From: Desulfobacteraceae bacterium
GTDB taxonomy: Bacteria; Desulfobacterota; DSM-4660; Desulfatiglandales; Desulfatiglandaceae
Assembly: GCA_030642205.1 (NCBI GenBank)
Contig: DAOWOF010000089.1
Span: 1-8,428 of the forward strand
Length of the DNA stretch: 8,428 nucleotides
Direction of reading: 5' to 3'
Below are positions 1 through 6,953 of the stretch, one piece after another (within the stretch, counting starts at the first letter, position 1; the number at the start of each line of letters is the position of its first letter). The translations under genes were made by a program, and so were the position numbers. Below the pieces are notes generated by a model, which made no database searches, was not told the origin of the DNA, and saw nothing but the letters and a program-made list of their open reading frames with translations.

Positions 1-1
1 A

Positions 2-880
2 GACGAGATAGGCGAACCTTTGCTGCATTTACTCAGGAATGCAGTAGATCATGGAATCGAAATGCCCATGGAAAGAGAAAGAATGGGGAAACCGCCACAG
101 GGCATCATTAATGTTCGGGTTGTTCATAAATCAAGTCATGTTATTTTATCCATAGAGGATGATGGATGCGGGATTGATGTGGAAAAGCTCAAAATAAAGG
201 CCGAAAAAGATGGCATTTTGACAGAAAAATTCAAGGAGAATTTAATAGATTTAATATTTGTGCCAGGATTTTCATCTAAAAAAACGATAAGCGAGATTTC
301 GGGTCGGGGTATCGGGATGGATATTGTAAAAAATAGCCTGGCTTCACTTAATGGCATTATTGAAGTAGAGAGTAAAATCAACAGGGGGACGTGCTTTACC
401 ATCAAGATTCCACTGACTTTGGCCAATGCTTCTGCTTTATTGATTGAGGTGTCAGATGAAATATACGCAGTTCCCATGCTTTCGGTTGTCAAATCTATCA
501 AGCTTGATCTCCGGAAAATCCATTTAATTAACAATAGCGAAGTCTTACATATTGACGGACAGGTTATTCCAATTATACGTCTTTCAGAGTATTTTGGTCT
601 CACATCCTCTCATGATAATAAGAAGATGTATGTATTGATTGTTAAAAATGGTACCAGTCAAGCAGGAATTATGGTGAATTCTATCATTGGTAGACAGGAG
701 ATAGTTATTAAGAACCTGGATGATTATTTGGGAAAATCACCAGGTATTACGGGCTCTACTATCCTGGGAGATGGAAAAATTGTGCTTATTATTGACATTC
801 CGGAAATAATTGAGGGGGTTAAGCAGACTGGTTTTTATCATGATACGATGGAATGCAGAGCTGCAATAAACAAACATTAA
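2..880 (+). CDS. cheA: Chemotaxis histidine kinase CheA, C-terminal part (5' end outside window)
   Basis: This is the last 292 residues of CheA, the cytoplasmic kinase that phosphorylates CheY and CheB under control of MCP/CheW. The reading frame is open from base 2, so the true start lies upstream. Counting from the first full codon, the ATP-binding domain shows the N box (PLLHLLRNAVDHGIE, about residues 6-20), the G1 box DDGCGI (53-58), the F-box region FVPGFSS (86-92), the G2 box GRGIGMDIV (101-109) and GTCFTIKIPLTLA (129-141). All look intact. From about 142 to 272 there is a CheW-like regulatory (P5) domain, which includes ILGDGKIVLIIDI and docks CheW and receptors. The Hpt, P2 and dimerisation domains are not in the window. 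The gene ends shortly after P5, with no fused receiver. cheW starts about 20 bases downstream, so the two are probably cotranscribed. Identification is very secure. Confidence 0.97.
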   Translation, partial: DEIGEPLLHLLRNAVDHGIEMPMERERMGKPPQGIINVRVVHKSSHVILSIEDDGCGIDVEKLKIKAEKDGILTEKFKENLIDLIFVPGFSSKKTISEISGRGIGMDIVKNSLASLNGIIEVESKINRGTCFTIKIPLTLANASALLIEVSDEIYAVPMLSVVKSIKLDLRKIHLINNSEVLHIDGQVIPIIRLSEYFGLTSSHDNKKMYVLIVKNGTSQAGIMVNSIIGRQEIVIKNLDDYLGKSPGITGSTILGDGKIVLIIDIPEIIEGVKQTGFYHDTMECRAAINKH

Positions 881-899
881 TGATGTTTGGAGATGAATG

Positions 900-1664
900 A
901 TGGAAAAGGAAAAAGCAGCAACCAAAAAAAAGAAGAGCCCCGCTAAAGAGTCGTCCAGTTTATCACCTTTCGGTCTTGCCAACGATGTCCTGGATAGAGA
1001 TTGTCCAACTGATTCAGCAGAAATACAGACAGAAACGAATCAGGAAAAGAAAAAAAACTCAGGGGGAAAAAATCCGGAGAGGAAGAATTCTTCCAAAGAT
1101 TATATTAATTCAGGAAGTAATATAATTACGCATAATAATGATCAAATTAATGGGGAAGAATTAGAGATCAGGGACCTTCTTCCATCCTCTAATTATTCTG
1201 ATACACACAGATCTGAAGTACTAACAAATAAGACAGAAACTTTTTTTAAGGTGGTTACATTTTTTCTGGATAGGGAAGAATATGCTCTTCCAATAACTGA
1301 AGTCCAGGAAATCAACAGGGTCGGGGATATTGTACGGGTTCCAAACTCACCCAAATATATTATGGGGGTCGTAAATCTAAGGGGAATAATTGTTCCTGTC
1401 ATTGAGCTTAAAATCAGGCTCAAGATAGGTTCTGCTAAATTGAGCAAAAAAAGCAGGATTATTTTGGTGGAATATGGCCCCAGGATCCTGGGATTGATGG
1501 TAGATATGGTCTCTCAGGTCTTGAGTATACCATCCTCACAGTTTAAAGAGGTCCCTGAAGAAGTCGTCCGTCTCAATCAAAATTATATTAAAGGAATTGG
1601 TAATTTAGATGATCGTATAATTATACTCCTGGATCTTCAAAAGGTCATTCTTGATCAGATCTGA
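900..1664 (+). CDS. cheW: CheW coupling protein with long disordered N-terminal extension
   Basis: CheW is the cytoplasmic adaptor that links CheA to receptor tips. The CheW domain covers about residues 115-253, with the typical start FFKVVTFFLDREEYALPI, the signature VVNLRGIIVPVIEL (157-170) and an IIILLDLQKVI end. Residues 1-114 are unlike ordinary CheW (usually about 150-170 residues in total). They are rich in Lys, Glu, Asn and Ser, begin with a basic KKKKSPAKES stretch, and have no hydrophobic core, so they look disordered. The function of this extension is unknown. Two adjacent ATGs exist at 897 and 900. The GGAG at 889-892 sits 7 bases before 900 and only 4 before 897, so 900 is preferred. 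The gene follows cheA closely and precedes the MCP, the classical order for a signalling-array operon. Confidence 0.95.
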   Translation: MEKEKAATKKKKSPAKESSSLSPFGLANDVLDRDCPTDSAEIQTETNQEKKKNSGGKNPERKNSSKDYINSGSNIITHNNDQINGEELEIRDLLPSSNYSDTHRSEVLTNKTETFFKVVTFFLDREEYALPITEVQEINRVGDIVRVPNSPKYIMGVVNLRGIIVPVIELKIRLKIGSAKLSKKSRIILVEYGPRILGLMVDMVSQVLSIPSSQFKEVPEEVVRLNQNYIKGIGNLDDRIIILLDLQKVILDQI

Positions 1665-1690
1665 AAGTTGATTTTATTGCATAATAAGTT

Positions 1691-1696
1691 TTGGAG
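1691..1696 (+). promoter_or_regulatory. Ribosome-binding site of the MCP gene (decides the start)
   Basis: TTGGAG lies 6 bases before ATG 1703. The in-frame TTG at 1691 is part of this site, so it is very unlikely to be the start codon. Confidence 0.7.
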
Positions 1697-1702
1697 AAAA
1701 AT

Positions 1703-3424
1703 ATGGATTATATTAACCTTAGTATTTCCTCTTTTGTTTGTATTTTATTGACAAGCATCATTATCTCTATATTGGCAAAGAGAAAATTGATCACTAAATT
1801 TGCCATTGTTATTCTGGTAACCGGTGTAATAATGACCTGGATAGGTTTTATATTGGCAAAGAATGAGGCGAGCCTGTTGAATGCCTTTATTAGTGATGCT
1901 GTAATACTTCCTATATTTTTTTTACTAATCAACTTCTTGCACAGAGCAGTTAGTAAACCTATAAATACTATAGCTGATATTGCCCATAAGGTATCAATGG
2001 GACAACTCAATGTGGATCTGTCGGATCTAAAGGCCATAAAAAAAAGGGGTAATGAGATTGGGGAATTGGCCGAGTCATTTTTTACCATGGTAATTAATTT
2101 TAGAACTATGGCGAAAAGAATCGAAGACGCAGCTTCCAGTGTGGATGCTGGCGCGAATGAGATCGCGGCTGCCAGCGATCAAATCTCCAAGGGAGCTCAA
2201 AAACAGGCCAGCGCTGCTGATGAGACTAGCGCCTCCATGGAACAAATGTCCGTTAATATTAAAGATGTAGCAAAAAATGCTGATGGGCTTGCCAGCAATG
2301 TTACTGAGACTACCTGCTCCATTCAGGAATTGGGCATCACAGCGCAGGGGGTTGCTAAAAATTCTGAAGAGATGGCTGTCAATGTGAACCAAACAAGCGC
2401 ATCTATGGACAAGATGATCTCTATTATCTCAAATATTGCTCAAAGCCTGGACTCAGCAGAGCAATTGTCCCAGAAGGCAAGTAAAGAAGCAGAGGCTGGC
2501 GGTAGTGCTATAATTGCTGCTGTGGATGGGGTCAAGAAAATAGGCCTTAAGATGGATAATATTGCAGACTCTGTGCGGAATCTAGGACAACGTTCCGAGG
2601 CCATCGGTAATATAATTGAGGTTATTGAAGACATAGCTGATCAAACAAATCTCCTGGCCCTCAATGCGGCTATTGAAGCAGCTCGAGCCGGAGATGCAGG
2701 CAAAGGATTTTCTGTGGTTGCCGATGAGGTCAGAAGATTAGCAGAGCGCTCTATTCAAGCCACAAAGGATATTGGAGAGGTTATTAAACATGTCCAGGGA
2801 GAAACCATTATAGCGGTAAAGATTGCTGAGGAAGGAGCAGAAGAGGCCAGGGAAGGTGTTTCCCTGTCTGACCAGGCAGGAGAGGCTATAAAAAAGATTA
2901 TGGGGTCCGTAAGTTCGACTTCCAGTATTATGCGGGATATATCTGTCGCTACTCTTGAGCAGGAAAAATCAATTAAGGATGTATCCGAGTCTGTAGAATC
3001 TATGAGTAGTTTGACTAATTCGGTCGCTCAGGCAGTTAAAGAACAAGCCTATGGTGTAGAACAAATCATTAAAGCCGCTGAAGAGATGAGCCTTATGACC
3101 GAACAGGTTAAAAATTCCACCATAGAACAAAAACAGGGGGGAAGTAATGTTGTTAAGGCAATTGAGAATATCAGTGATATAGCAAAATCTAATCTGGTAG
3201 CTGTTCAGCAATTGACCCGTTTGTCACAAGGCCTTTCATATCAGTCACAAGGTTTGCAGGACATTTTAAAACAATTTACTTTGGATAATGCGAGTAAAGT
3301 TCAGGAATGGGATGAAGATTTACAGGTAAAACAGGTTGAGGACAAGATATTGGGTGTCTCAAATGAATCAGGAGAAAGTTTTTCTAAGACATGTGACTTA
3401 AATGCGACACCCCCTTTATTATAA
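1703..3424 (+). CDS. Methyl-accepting chemotaxis protein, three TM helices, no periplasmic sensor domain
   Basis: This 573-residue receptor has three hydrophobic segments near the N-terminus (about 5-25, 32-52 and 62-83). Between them are a short basic loop (KRKLITK) and a short loop (KNEASLL). With the positive-inside rule this gives N-out, three helices and a cytoplasmic C-terminus. There is no room for a periplasmic ligand-binding domain. A HAMP domain follows (about 84-140, starting SKPINTIADIAHKVSMGQL). Next comes a long Ala/Ser/Glu/Gln-rich coiled coil with the conserved hairpin tip at 309-349 (DQTNLLALNAAIEAARAGDA, then GFSVVADEVRRLAERS), which contacts CheA/CheW. Glu/Gln pairs flanked by small residues give plausible methylation sites. 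No NWETF-type CheR-tethering pentapeptide is present; the protein ends NATPPLL. A TTG at 1691 is also in frame, but it lies in the ribosome-binding site (TTGGAG, 1691-1696), so ATG 1703 is chosen. Ligand unknown. Confidence 0.95.
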   Translation: MDYINLSISSFVCILLTSIIISILAKRKLITKFAIVILVTGVIMTWIGFILAKNEASLLNAFISDAVILPIFFLLINFLHRAVSKPINTIADIAHKVSMGQLNVDLSDLKAIKKRGNEIGELAESFFTMVINFRTMAKRIEDAASSVDAGANEIAAASDQISKGAQKQASAADETSASMEQMSVNIKDVAKNADGLASNVTETTCSIQELGITAQGVAKNSEEMAVNVNQTSASMDKMISIISNIAQSLDSAEQLSQKASKEAEAGGSAIIAAVDGVKKIGLKMDNIADSVRNLGQRSEAIGNIIEVIEDIADQTNLLALNAAIEAARAGDAGKGFSVVADEVRRLAERSIQATKDIGEVIKHVQGETIIAVKIAEEGAEEAREGVSLSDQAGEAIKKIMGSVSSTSSIMRDISVATLEQEKSIKDVSESVESMSSLTNSVAQAVKEQAYGVEQIIKAAEEMSLMTEQVKNSTIEQKQGGSNVVKAIENISDIAKSNLVAVQQLTRLSQGLSYQSQGLQDILKQFTLDNASKVQEWDEDLQVKQVEDKILGVSNESGESFSKTCDLNATPPLL

Positions 3425-3446
3425 TTAATTGTCAGAATATAAAAAA

Positions 3447-4379
3447 ATGCCGGCACAAGAAAAAAACCTGAACCCATCATCGGCAATATGTGAAAAATTT
3501 CAATCACTCATTTACCAACATAGCTGTATAGATATTCCATCATTCCGTCTTTCAAGTCTTATGAATCGAATTAAAGAGCGAATGATGTTTAATAAATTTT
3601 CTTCCTTTGAAAAATTTTATCGCCGATGTGTAGATGATAAAATCGAGCTGCAACAGCTTGTAGAAGTAATTACTATCAATGAAACATCGTTTTTCAGACT
3701 TTCTGATCAATTTCAGGCTCTGCGGGATAAAGTGCTTCCCGGAATAGAAGAAAAGCTTACAAAAAAAGCAATGGAACATCAATCAGAAAACATAAGTACA
3801 AAAACTTTAAGGCCTGACCTTCGAATCTGGAGCGCGGGCTGTTCCAGCGGAGAGGAACCTTATTCCATAGCCATGACAGTAATGGATTCTCTTAAATTTC
3901 CACGGGCCTGGCAAATTGAGATTCTCGCAACAGATTATGATCCAAAAATAGTAAAAAAAGCAGTGGATGCTATGTATAATCCGGATCTTCTTAAACGAAT
4001 TCCGAAAGATTACCGGAAACGATTTATGCGGATTGTTGGTGATGGTGAAGAAGTATGTCAGGACTTGAAATCCATTGTTTTCCCCAAAGTGGCCAATCTT
4101 CGTGACTTAATTTGGCATGGTGGGACAAAACACAGTTTGTTAATGTCAGACGCTCAGGGACAATATCAGGACCTGGAAATGGGTTTTGATATTATTTTTT
4201 GCCGTAATGTTATGATTTATTTTGACTTTGCCGCGCAAGAAAACCTGGTTGAGGCATTTTTCAGATGCCTTAAACCAGGCGGCTTTTTTTTTATTGGTGA
4301 CACAGAATCTTTGAATATTTATCAGCATCAATTTGAAACCATTGAATGGCAAGGCATACATCTTTATTATAAACCGTAA
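3447..4379 (+). CDS. cheR: Chemotaxis protein methyltransferase CheR (first of two)
   Basis: CheR is a cytoplasmic SAM-dependent methyltransferase that methylates glutamates on MCPs for adaptation. In 310 residues it shows the N-terminal helical domain, TINETSFFR (76-84), the SAM-binding motif WSAGCSSGEEPYS (128-140), the acidic ATDYDP loop (161-166), FDIIFCRNVMIYFD (247-260) and GGFFFIGDTES (278-288). All expected motifs are present, so it should be active. The loop RIVGDGEEVCQDL is Gly-containing and resembles the E. coli CheR beta-subdomain more than the second CheR does. Start choice is uncertain: ATG 3447 and an in-frame TTG at 3429 both lack a clear ribosome-binding site, and a stop codon lies directly before 3429. 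Translation may depend on coupling to the MCP gene, which ends 22 bases upstream. A strong hairpin followed by nine T lies in its 3' part. Confidence 0.95.
   Translation: MPAQEKNLNPSSAICEKFQSLIYQHSCIDIPSFRLSSLMNRIKERMMFNKFSSFEKFYRRCVDDKIELQQLVEVITINETSFFRLSDQFQALRDKVLPGIEEKLTKKAMEHQSENISTKTLRPDLRIWSAGCSSGEEPYSIAMTVMDSLKFPRAWQIEILATDYDPKIVKKAVDAMYNPDLLKRIPKDYRKRFMRIVGDGEEVCQDLKSIVFPKVANLRDLIWHGGTKHSLLMSDAQGQYQDLEMGFDIIFCRNVMIYFDFAAQENLVEAFFRCLKPGGFFFIGDTESLNIYQHQFETIEWQGIHLYYKP
4230..4292 (+). other. Terminator-like hairpin plus T-run inside cheR1
   Basis: CCTGGTT (4244-4250) pairs with AACCAGG (4273-4279). Inside it, AGGCAT (4252-4257) pairs with ATGCCT (4265-4270), leaving a single bulged A and a G-T pair between the two stems and a 7-base loop. 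A GC-rich outer pairing of GCCG (4230-4233) with CGGC (4280-4283) closes the structure directly against nine consecutive T (4284-4292). It looks like an intrinsic terminator or attenuator, but it sits within conserved cheR coding sequence, about 87 bases before the stop. The T-run encodes Phe codons. Whether it acts in vivo cannot be told from sequence. Confidence 0.4.
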
Positions 4380-4441
4380 TAATTACCAGAACTACTGCCA
4401 GGTAAAAAGCATCTATGGCTCTTAAAGGCGGGTAATCTTTC

Positions 4442-5287
4442 ATGACTCCTCAAATAGAATTGAATGATTTTCAATTTTGCGTATTCCAGGAATTTATACA
4501 TAATAAGTTTGGAATATTTTTTGGTGAGGATAAAAAAGCATTTATTAGCTTCAAGCTATATCCCCACTTGAAAAACATGGGTTTTACTTCTTTTGAAGAG
4601 TATATGAATTTACTTATCCATGGCTCAGCCAATAATAATGAGCTTTTCGATCTAATGTCTCTTATTACTAATAATGAGACATATTTTTTCAGGGAATACG
4701 CTCAATTAAAACTCTTGCGTGATTATTTTTTACCGAAGCTGAAGTATAAGAAGGTTATCAGTAAAGATAAAAAGATAAGAATTCTTTCCGTTGGTTGCTC
4801 CAGCGGTGAGGAAGCATATTCTTTGTCAATGATGCTTTTTGAATCAGGTCAATTTTTCTGGGATTGGGATGTGAGTACTATTGGAATAGATATAAGCAAT
4901 CTGGCTCTTGCCAAAGCAAAGAAAGGGATCTATTCCAATCGTTCATTCAGGATGACTGATTCCTACTATATAAGGCAGTTTTTTAATCACCATTCCGAAC
5001 ACTGTTATCAGATCAAGAATTCTATTACCAGAACAACTGATTTTGTATTAGGAAATATACTTGATAAAAAAATATGGGATGAATTAGCCCCGGTAGATAT
5101 TATATTTTGCCGCAATGTATTGATATATTTCTCAGACGAAAAGATTAAGCAGACTCTGGACCATTTTTACAAATCTTTGCGAAAAGAAGGGCTGCTATTT
5201 CTTGGTCATTCTGAATTAATAAGAGGCGTATTTCAGAGGTTTGAGCCAATGCAATTTCCTGAAGCGGTAGTCTACAGAAGACTATAA
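4442..5287 (+). CDS. cheR: Chemotaxis protein methyltransferase CheR (second of two)
   Basis: This second, clearly divergent CheR has 281 residues. Motifs in order are LITNNETYFFRE (74-85), the SAM-binding ILSVGCSSGEEAYSLSM (114-130), GIDIS (148-152), DIIFCRNVLIYFS (219-231) and LLFLGHSELI (251-260), so the fold and SAM site look complete. Compared with the upstream copy, its beta-subdomain loop (NHHSEHCYQI) is shorter and lacks glycines, and it retains the usual GHSE motif where the first copy has GDTES. The two are therefore not a recent duplication, and they may recognise different receptors (inference). The start ATG 4442 has only a weak purine-rich GGCGGG at 4427-4432. A 62-base gap without obvious signals separates it from the first cheR, and cheB follows after 24 bases. 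Confidence 0.95.
   Translation: MTPQIELNDFQFCVFQEFIHNKFGIFFGEDKKAFISFKLYPHLKNMGFTSFEEYMNLLIHGSANNNELFDLMSLITNNETYFFREYAQLKLLRDYFLPKLKYKKVISKDKKIRILSVGCSSGEEAYSLSMMLFESGQFFWDWDVSTIGIDISNLALAKAKKGIYSNRSFRMTDSYYIRQFFNHHSEHCYQIKNSITRTTDFVLGNILDKKIWDELAPVDIIFCRNVLIYFSDEKIKQTLDHFYKSLRKEGLLFLGHSELIRGVFQRFEPMQFPEAVVYRRL
4655..4689 (+). other. Hairpin followed by six T inside cheR2
   Basis: A 12-bp stem (4655-4666 with 4670-4682, one bulged T at 4675, 3-base loop) contains GTCTC/GAGAC. One base later comes TTTTTT (4684-4689). It overlaps the codons of the highly conserved NNETYFF motif, so protein constraint and AT-rich codon choice may explain it. Functional significance is doubtful. Confidence 0.2.
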
Positions 5288-5301
5288 CCTCCATGTCTGT
5301 T

Positions 5302-5306
5302 AAGGA
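5302..5306 (+). promoter_or_regulatory. Ribosome-binding site of cheB
   Basis: AAGGA lies 5 bases before ATG 5312 and supports that start. Confidence 0.6.
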
Positions 5307-5311
5307 TAAAT

Positions 5312-6400
5312 ATGGGATCTAAAAGGATATCTGTTTTAGTTGTTGATGACTCCACATTTATTCGCAAGGCCATCCTGCGAATGTTGCAGACTGATCCCCT
5401 CATAGAAGTTATAGGGGAAGCCGGGGATGGCCTTGAGGCTATTAAGAAGATAAGAGACCTCAAACCGGATGTTGTAACACTTGATGTGAAAATGACAGGC
5501 ATGGACGGGATTGGAGTCCTTAAGAGAATAATGAAAGACAATCCAACCCCGGTCATAATGGTGAGTTCTATGACATCAGAGGATGGTGCAGTTACTATGC
5601 GGGCTCTGGAGGCAGGTGCTATGGATTTTATTGATAAATCCCTATGTAAGACATCAATGGATATCATGGATCTCGCGGATTTATTAATAAATAAAGTAAA
5701 AGCAATTTCAAAGGTGGATATAACAAACATATCTGTAAAGGATATGTTTGTTATCAAACAAGATGCCGAAGAGAATAATAAAAAGAATAAGTCCATTAGA
5801 CTATCCCGAACATTAGGCCAAAAAAAACAATCTGCTCCTTCTCATCTTGTGGCAATAGGGACCTCTACCGGAGGGCCAATGTCGCTTGAAAAAATTTTGA
5901 CGCCAATTCCCTATGGATATCCGGGGGCCATCCTGGTTGTACAGCATATGCCGGAAGGATTTACGCAATCATTTGCTGATCGTCTAAATAATTGTTGTTC
6001 ATTGGTAGTCAGTGAAGCAAGGCATGGGGAAATGCTTACACCAGGCAATATATATATCGCCCCTGGCGGGCGGCATATGAGAATATGCAGGATTCATGAT
6101 TCTTATGAAATTCTTATTGACTCTGAACCACTTGATAATATCCATTGTCCTTCTGTGGATGTCCTTATGGAATCAATAGCCGAAGTATGGAAAAGTCGTG
6201 TATTAGGAATCATCATGACCGGCATGGGCAATGATGGTGCCTATGGAGTCAGACAGTTAAAAAAAAAAGGGGCCAGGGTAATCGCGCAGGACAAAGACTC
6301 TTGTATTGTATATGGAATGCCAAAGGCAGCCCTTAAGACCGGAGATGTGGATAAAATGGTCTCCCTGGATAAAATTGCTTCTGAAATTATCAGGTTTTAA
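5312..6400 (+). CDS. cheB: Chemotaxis response regulator protein-glutamate methylesterase CheB
   Basis: CheB removes methyl groups from (and deamidates) MCPs when phosphorylated by CheA, giving receptor adaptation. The 362-residue protein has an N-terminal receiver (about 5-130) with the acidic pair D12/D13, phospho-acceptor D58 (TLDVKMTGMDG), S85 and K109. A charged linker of about 45 residues is followed by the methylesterase domain (about 175-360). By alignment to E. coli CheB, the catalytic triad is S185 (GTSTGG), H212 (QHMP) and D308 (MGNDGA). Both domains look functional. One small deviation is K109-Ser where most receivers have Lys-Pro. A perfect 14-bp inverted repeat lies in the linker-coding region. 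It is placed 24 bases after the second cheR, the enzyme it opposes, and 55 bases before cheY. Confidence 0.97.
   Translation: MGSKRISVLVVDDSTFIRKAILRMLQTDPLIEVIGEAGDGLEAIKKIRDLKPDVVTLDVKMTGMDGIGVLKRIMKDNPTPVIMVSSMTSEDGAVTMRALEAGAMDFIDKSLCKTSMDIMDLADLLINKVKAISKVDITNISVKDMFVIKQDAEENNKKNKSIRLSRTLGQKKQSAPSHLVAIGTSTGGPMSLEKILTPIPYGYPGAILVVQHMPEGFTQSFADRLNNCCSLVVSEARHGEMLTPGNIYIAPGGRHMRICRIHDSYEILIDSEPLDNIHCPSVDVLMESIAEVWKSRVLGIIMTGMGNDGAYGVRQLKKKGARVIAQDKDSCIVYGMPKAALKTGDVDKMVSLDKIASEIIRF
5720..5754 (+). repeat. Perfect 14-bp inverted repeat in the cheB linker
   Basis: ATAACAAACATATC (5720-5733) is the exact reverse complement of GATATGTTTGTTAT (5741-5754), with a 7-base spacer TGTAAAG. It encodes residues about 137-148, at the end of the receiver and the start of the interdomain linker. 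No T-run follows, so it is not a normal terminator. Confidence 0.85.
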
Positions 6401-6444
6401 CATTTATTTGACCTGATTAGGTAATTTCCATTAATCCTGTTTAC

Positions 6445-6450
6445 GGAGGA
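6445..6450 (+). promoter_or_regulatory. Strong ribosome-binding site of cheY
   Basis: GGAGGA lies 5 bases before ATG 6456. It is the best match to the Shine-Dalgarno consensus in the window, which would fit a high expression need for CheY relative to its neighbours. Confidence 0.75.
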
Positions 6451-6455
6451 AAATA

Positions 6456-6821
6456 ATGAAAGTTATTGTAGCAGATGATTCATTATTAATGCGGAAAATA
6501 ATTCAGAATGAACTTGATGAATTAGGTTATAAAGGGGTTGGCGCTGTTAATGGAAAGAAGGTTCTTGAAATACTGGAAAATGATTCTACAGATATAGGTT
6601 TGGTAATTCTGGACTGGAATATGCCAGTTATGGATGGCCTGGAGGTCGTTAAAGTTTTACAGGAGGATAAGCGTTTTAAAGAGATACCGGTCTTAATGGT
6701 TTCAACTGAATCAGAAGATGCCAGGATTAATGAAGCCCTTAAAGCAGGCGCTAAAGATTATCTTTGTAAGCCATTTACATCTGAGGAGATCGCAGAGAAG
6801 ATTATTCATATATTAAAATAA
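6456..6821 (+). CDS. cheY: Single-domain chemotaxis response regulator CheY
   Basis: This 121-residue stand-alone receiver is the diffusible messenger that carries the phosphoryl group from CheA to the motor or another output. Active-site residues are complete: D7/D8 acidic pair, phospho-acceptor D53 within DWNMP (identical to the E. coli CheY motif), S83 at the Thr/Ser switch position, aromatic Y102 (equivalent to E. coli Tyr106) and K105 in LCKPF. Length is normal for CheY. It lies directly after cheB and before a CheX-domain protein, the type of phosphatase that would reset it. A 132-base intergenic region follows. Confidence 0.93.
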   Translation: MKVIVADDSLLMRKIIQNELDELGYKGVGAVNGKKVLEILENDSTDIGLVILDWNMPVMDGLEVVKVLQEDKRFKEIPVLMVSTESEDARINEALKAGAKDYLCKPFTSEEIAEKIIHILK

Positions 6822-6857
6822 AGTATTGGCCTTGATTTTGCAAAATGTGTAATTGTT

Positions 6858-6872
6858 TGGCGCATAATTGGC
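6858..6872 (+). promoter_or_regulatory. Possible sigma-54-type (-24/-12) promoter before the CheX-domain gene
   Basis: TGGCGCATAATTGGC has the invariant GG and GC separated by the required 10 bases. The -24 half is TGGCGC (consensus TGGCAC) and the -12 half TGGC (consensus TTGC). It sits in the 132-base gap between cheY and the next gene, about 82 bases before the start codon. No enhancer site is recognised. The remainder of the gap holds a T-rich stretch and the ribosome-binding site AAGGA (6941-6945). Low confidence. Confidence 0.25.
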
Positions 6873-6953
6873 AGGATCTTGCTGCTGGCAGACCTAACTC
6901 CTTTTTTTATTTAAAGGGGCATAAAAAAACCCAACTAAATAAGGACATCATTT

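Noticed and set aside
1479..1492. Perfect 14-base palindrome CCCAGGATCCTGGG in cheW.
   Set aside because: Only seven independent positions are matched, so about one such palindrome is expected by chance in a window this long, and nothing around it suggests an operator.
2147..2180. Nested short inverted repeats in the MCP gene (GCTGGC/GCCAGC, GATCGC/GCGATC).
   Set aside because: Six-base stems with bulges are common by chance, and the Ala/Ser-rich repetitive coding sequence favours them.
5272..5796. Long open frame on the - strand opposite cheB (174 residues).
   Set aside because: It is the antisense shadow of the receiver-coding part of cheB, with no recognisable domain and no independent start signals.
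6408..6436. TTGACC, 17 bases, TTAATC: possible sigma-70 promoter before cheY.
   Set aside because: The -35 is good, but the -10 matches the consensus poorly (two of six), so it was not called.
6869..6882. A second sigma-54-like sequence TGGCAGGATCTTGC with better half-sites.
   Set aside because: Only 9 bases lie between GG and GC; sigma-54 promoters need 10, and a one-base change in spacing normally abolishes activity.
6898..6919. Hairpin CTCCTTT/AAAGGGG between cheY and the CheX gene, possible terminator.
   Set aside because: The T-run is inside the loop, not after the stem, and the stem is short with a G-T pair; no terminator architecture on either strand.
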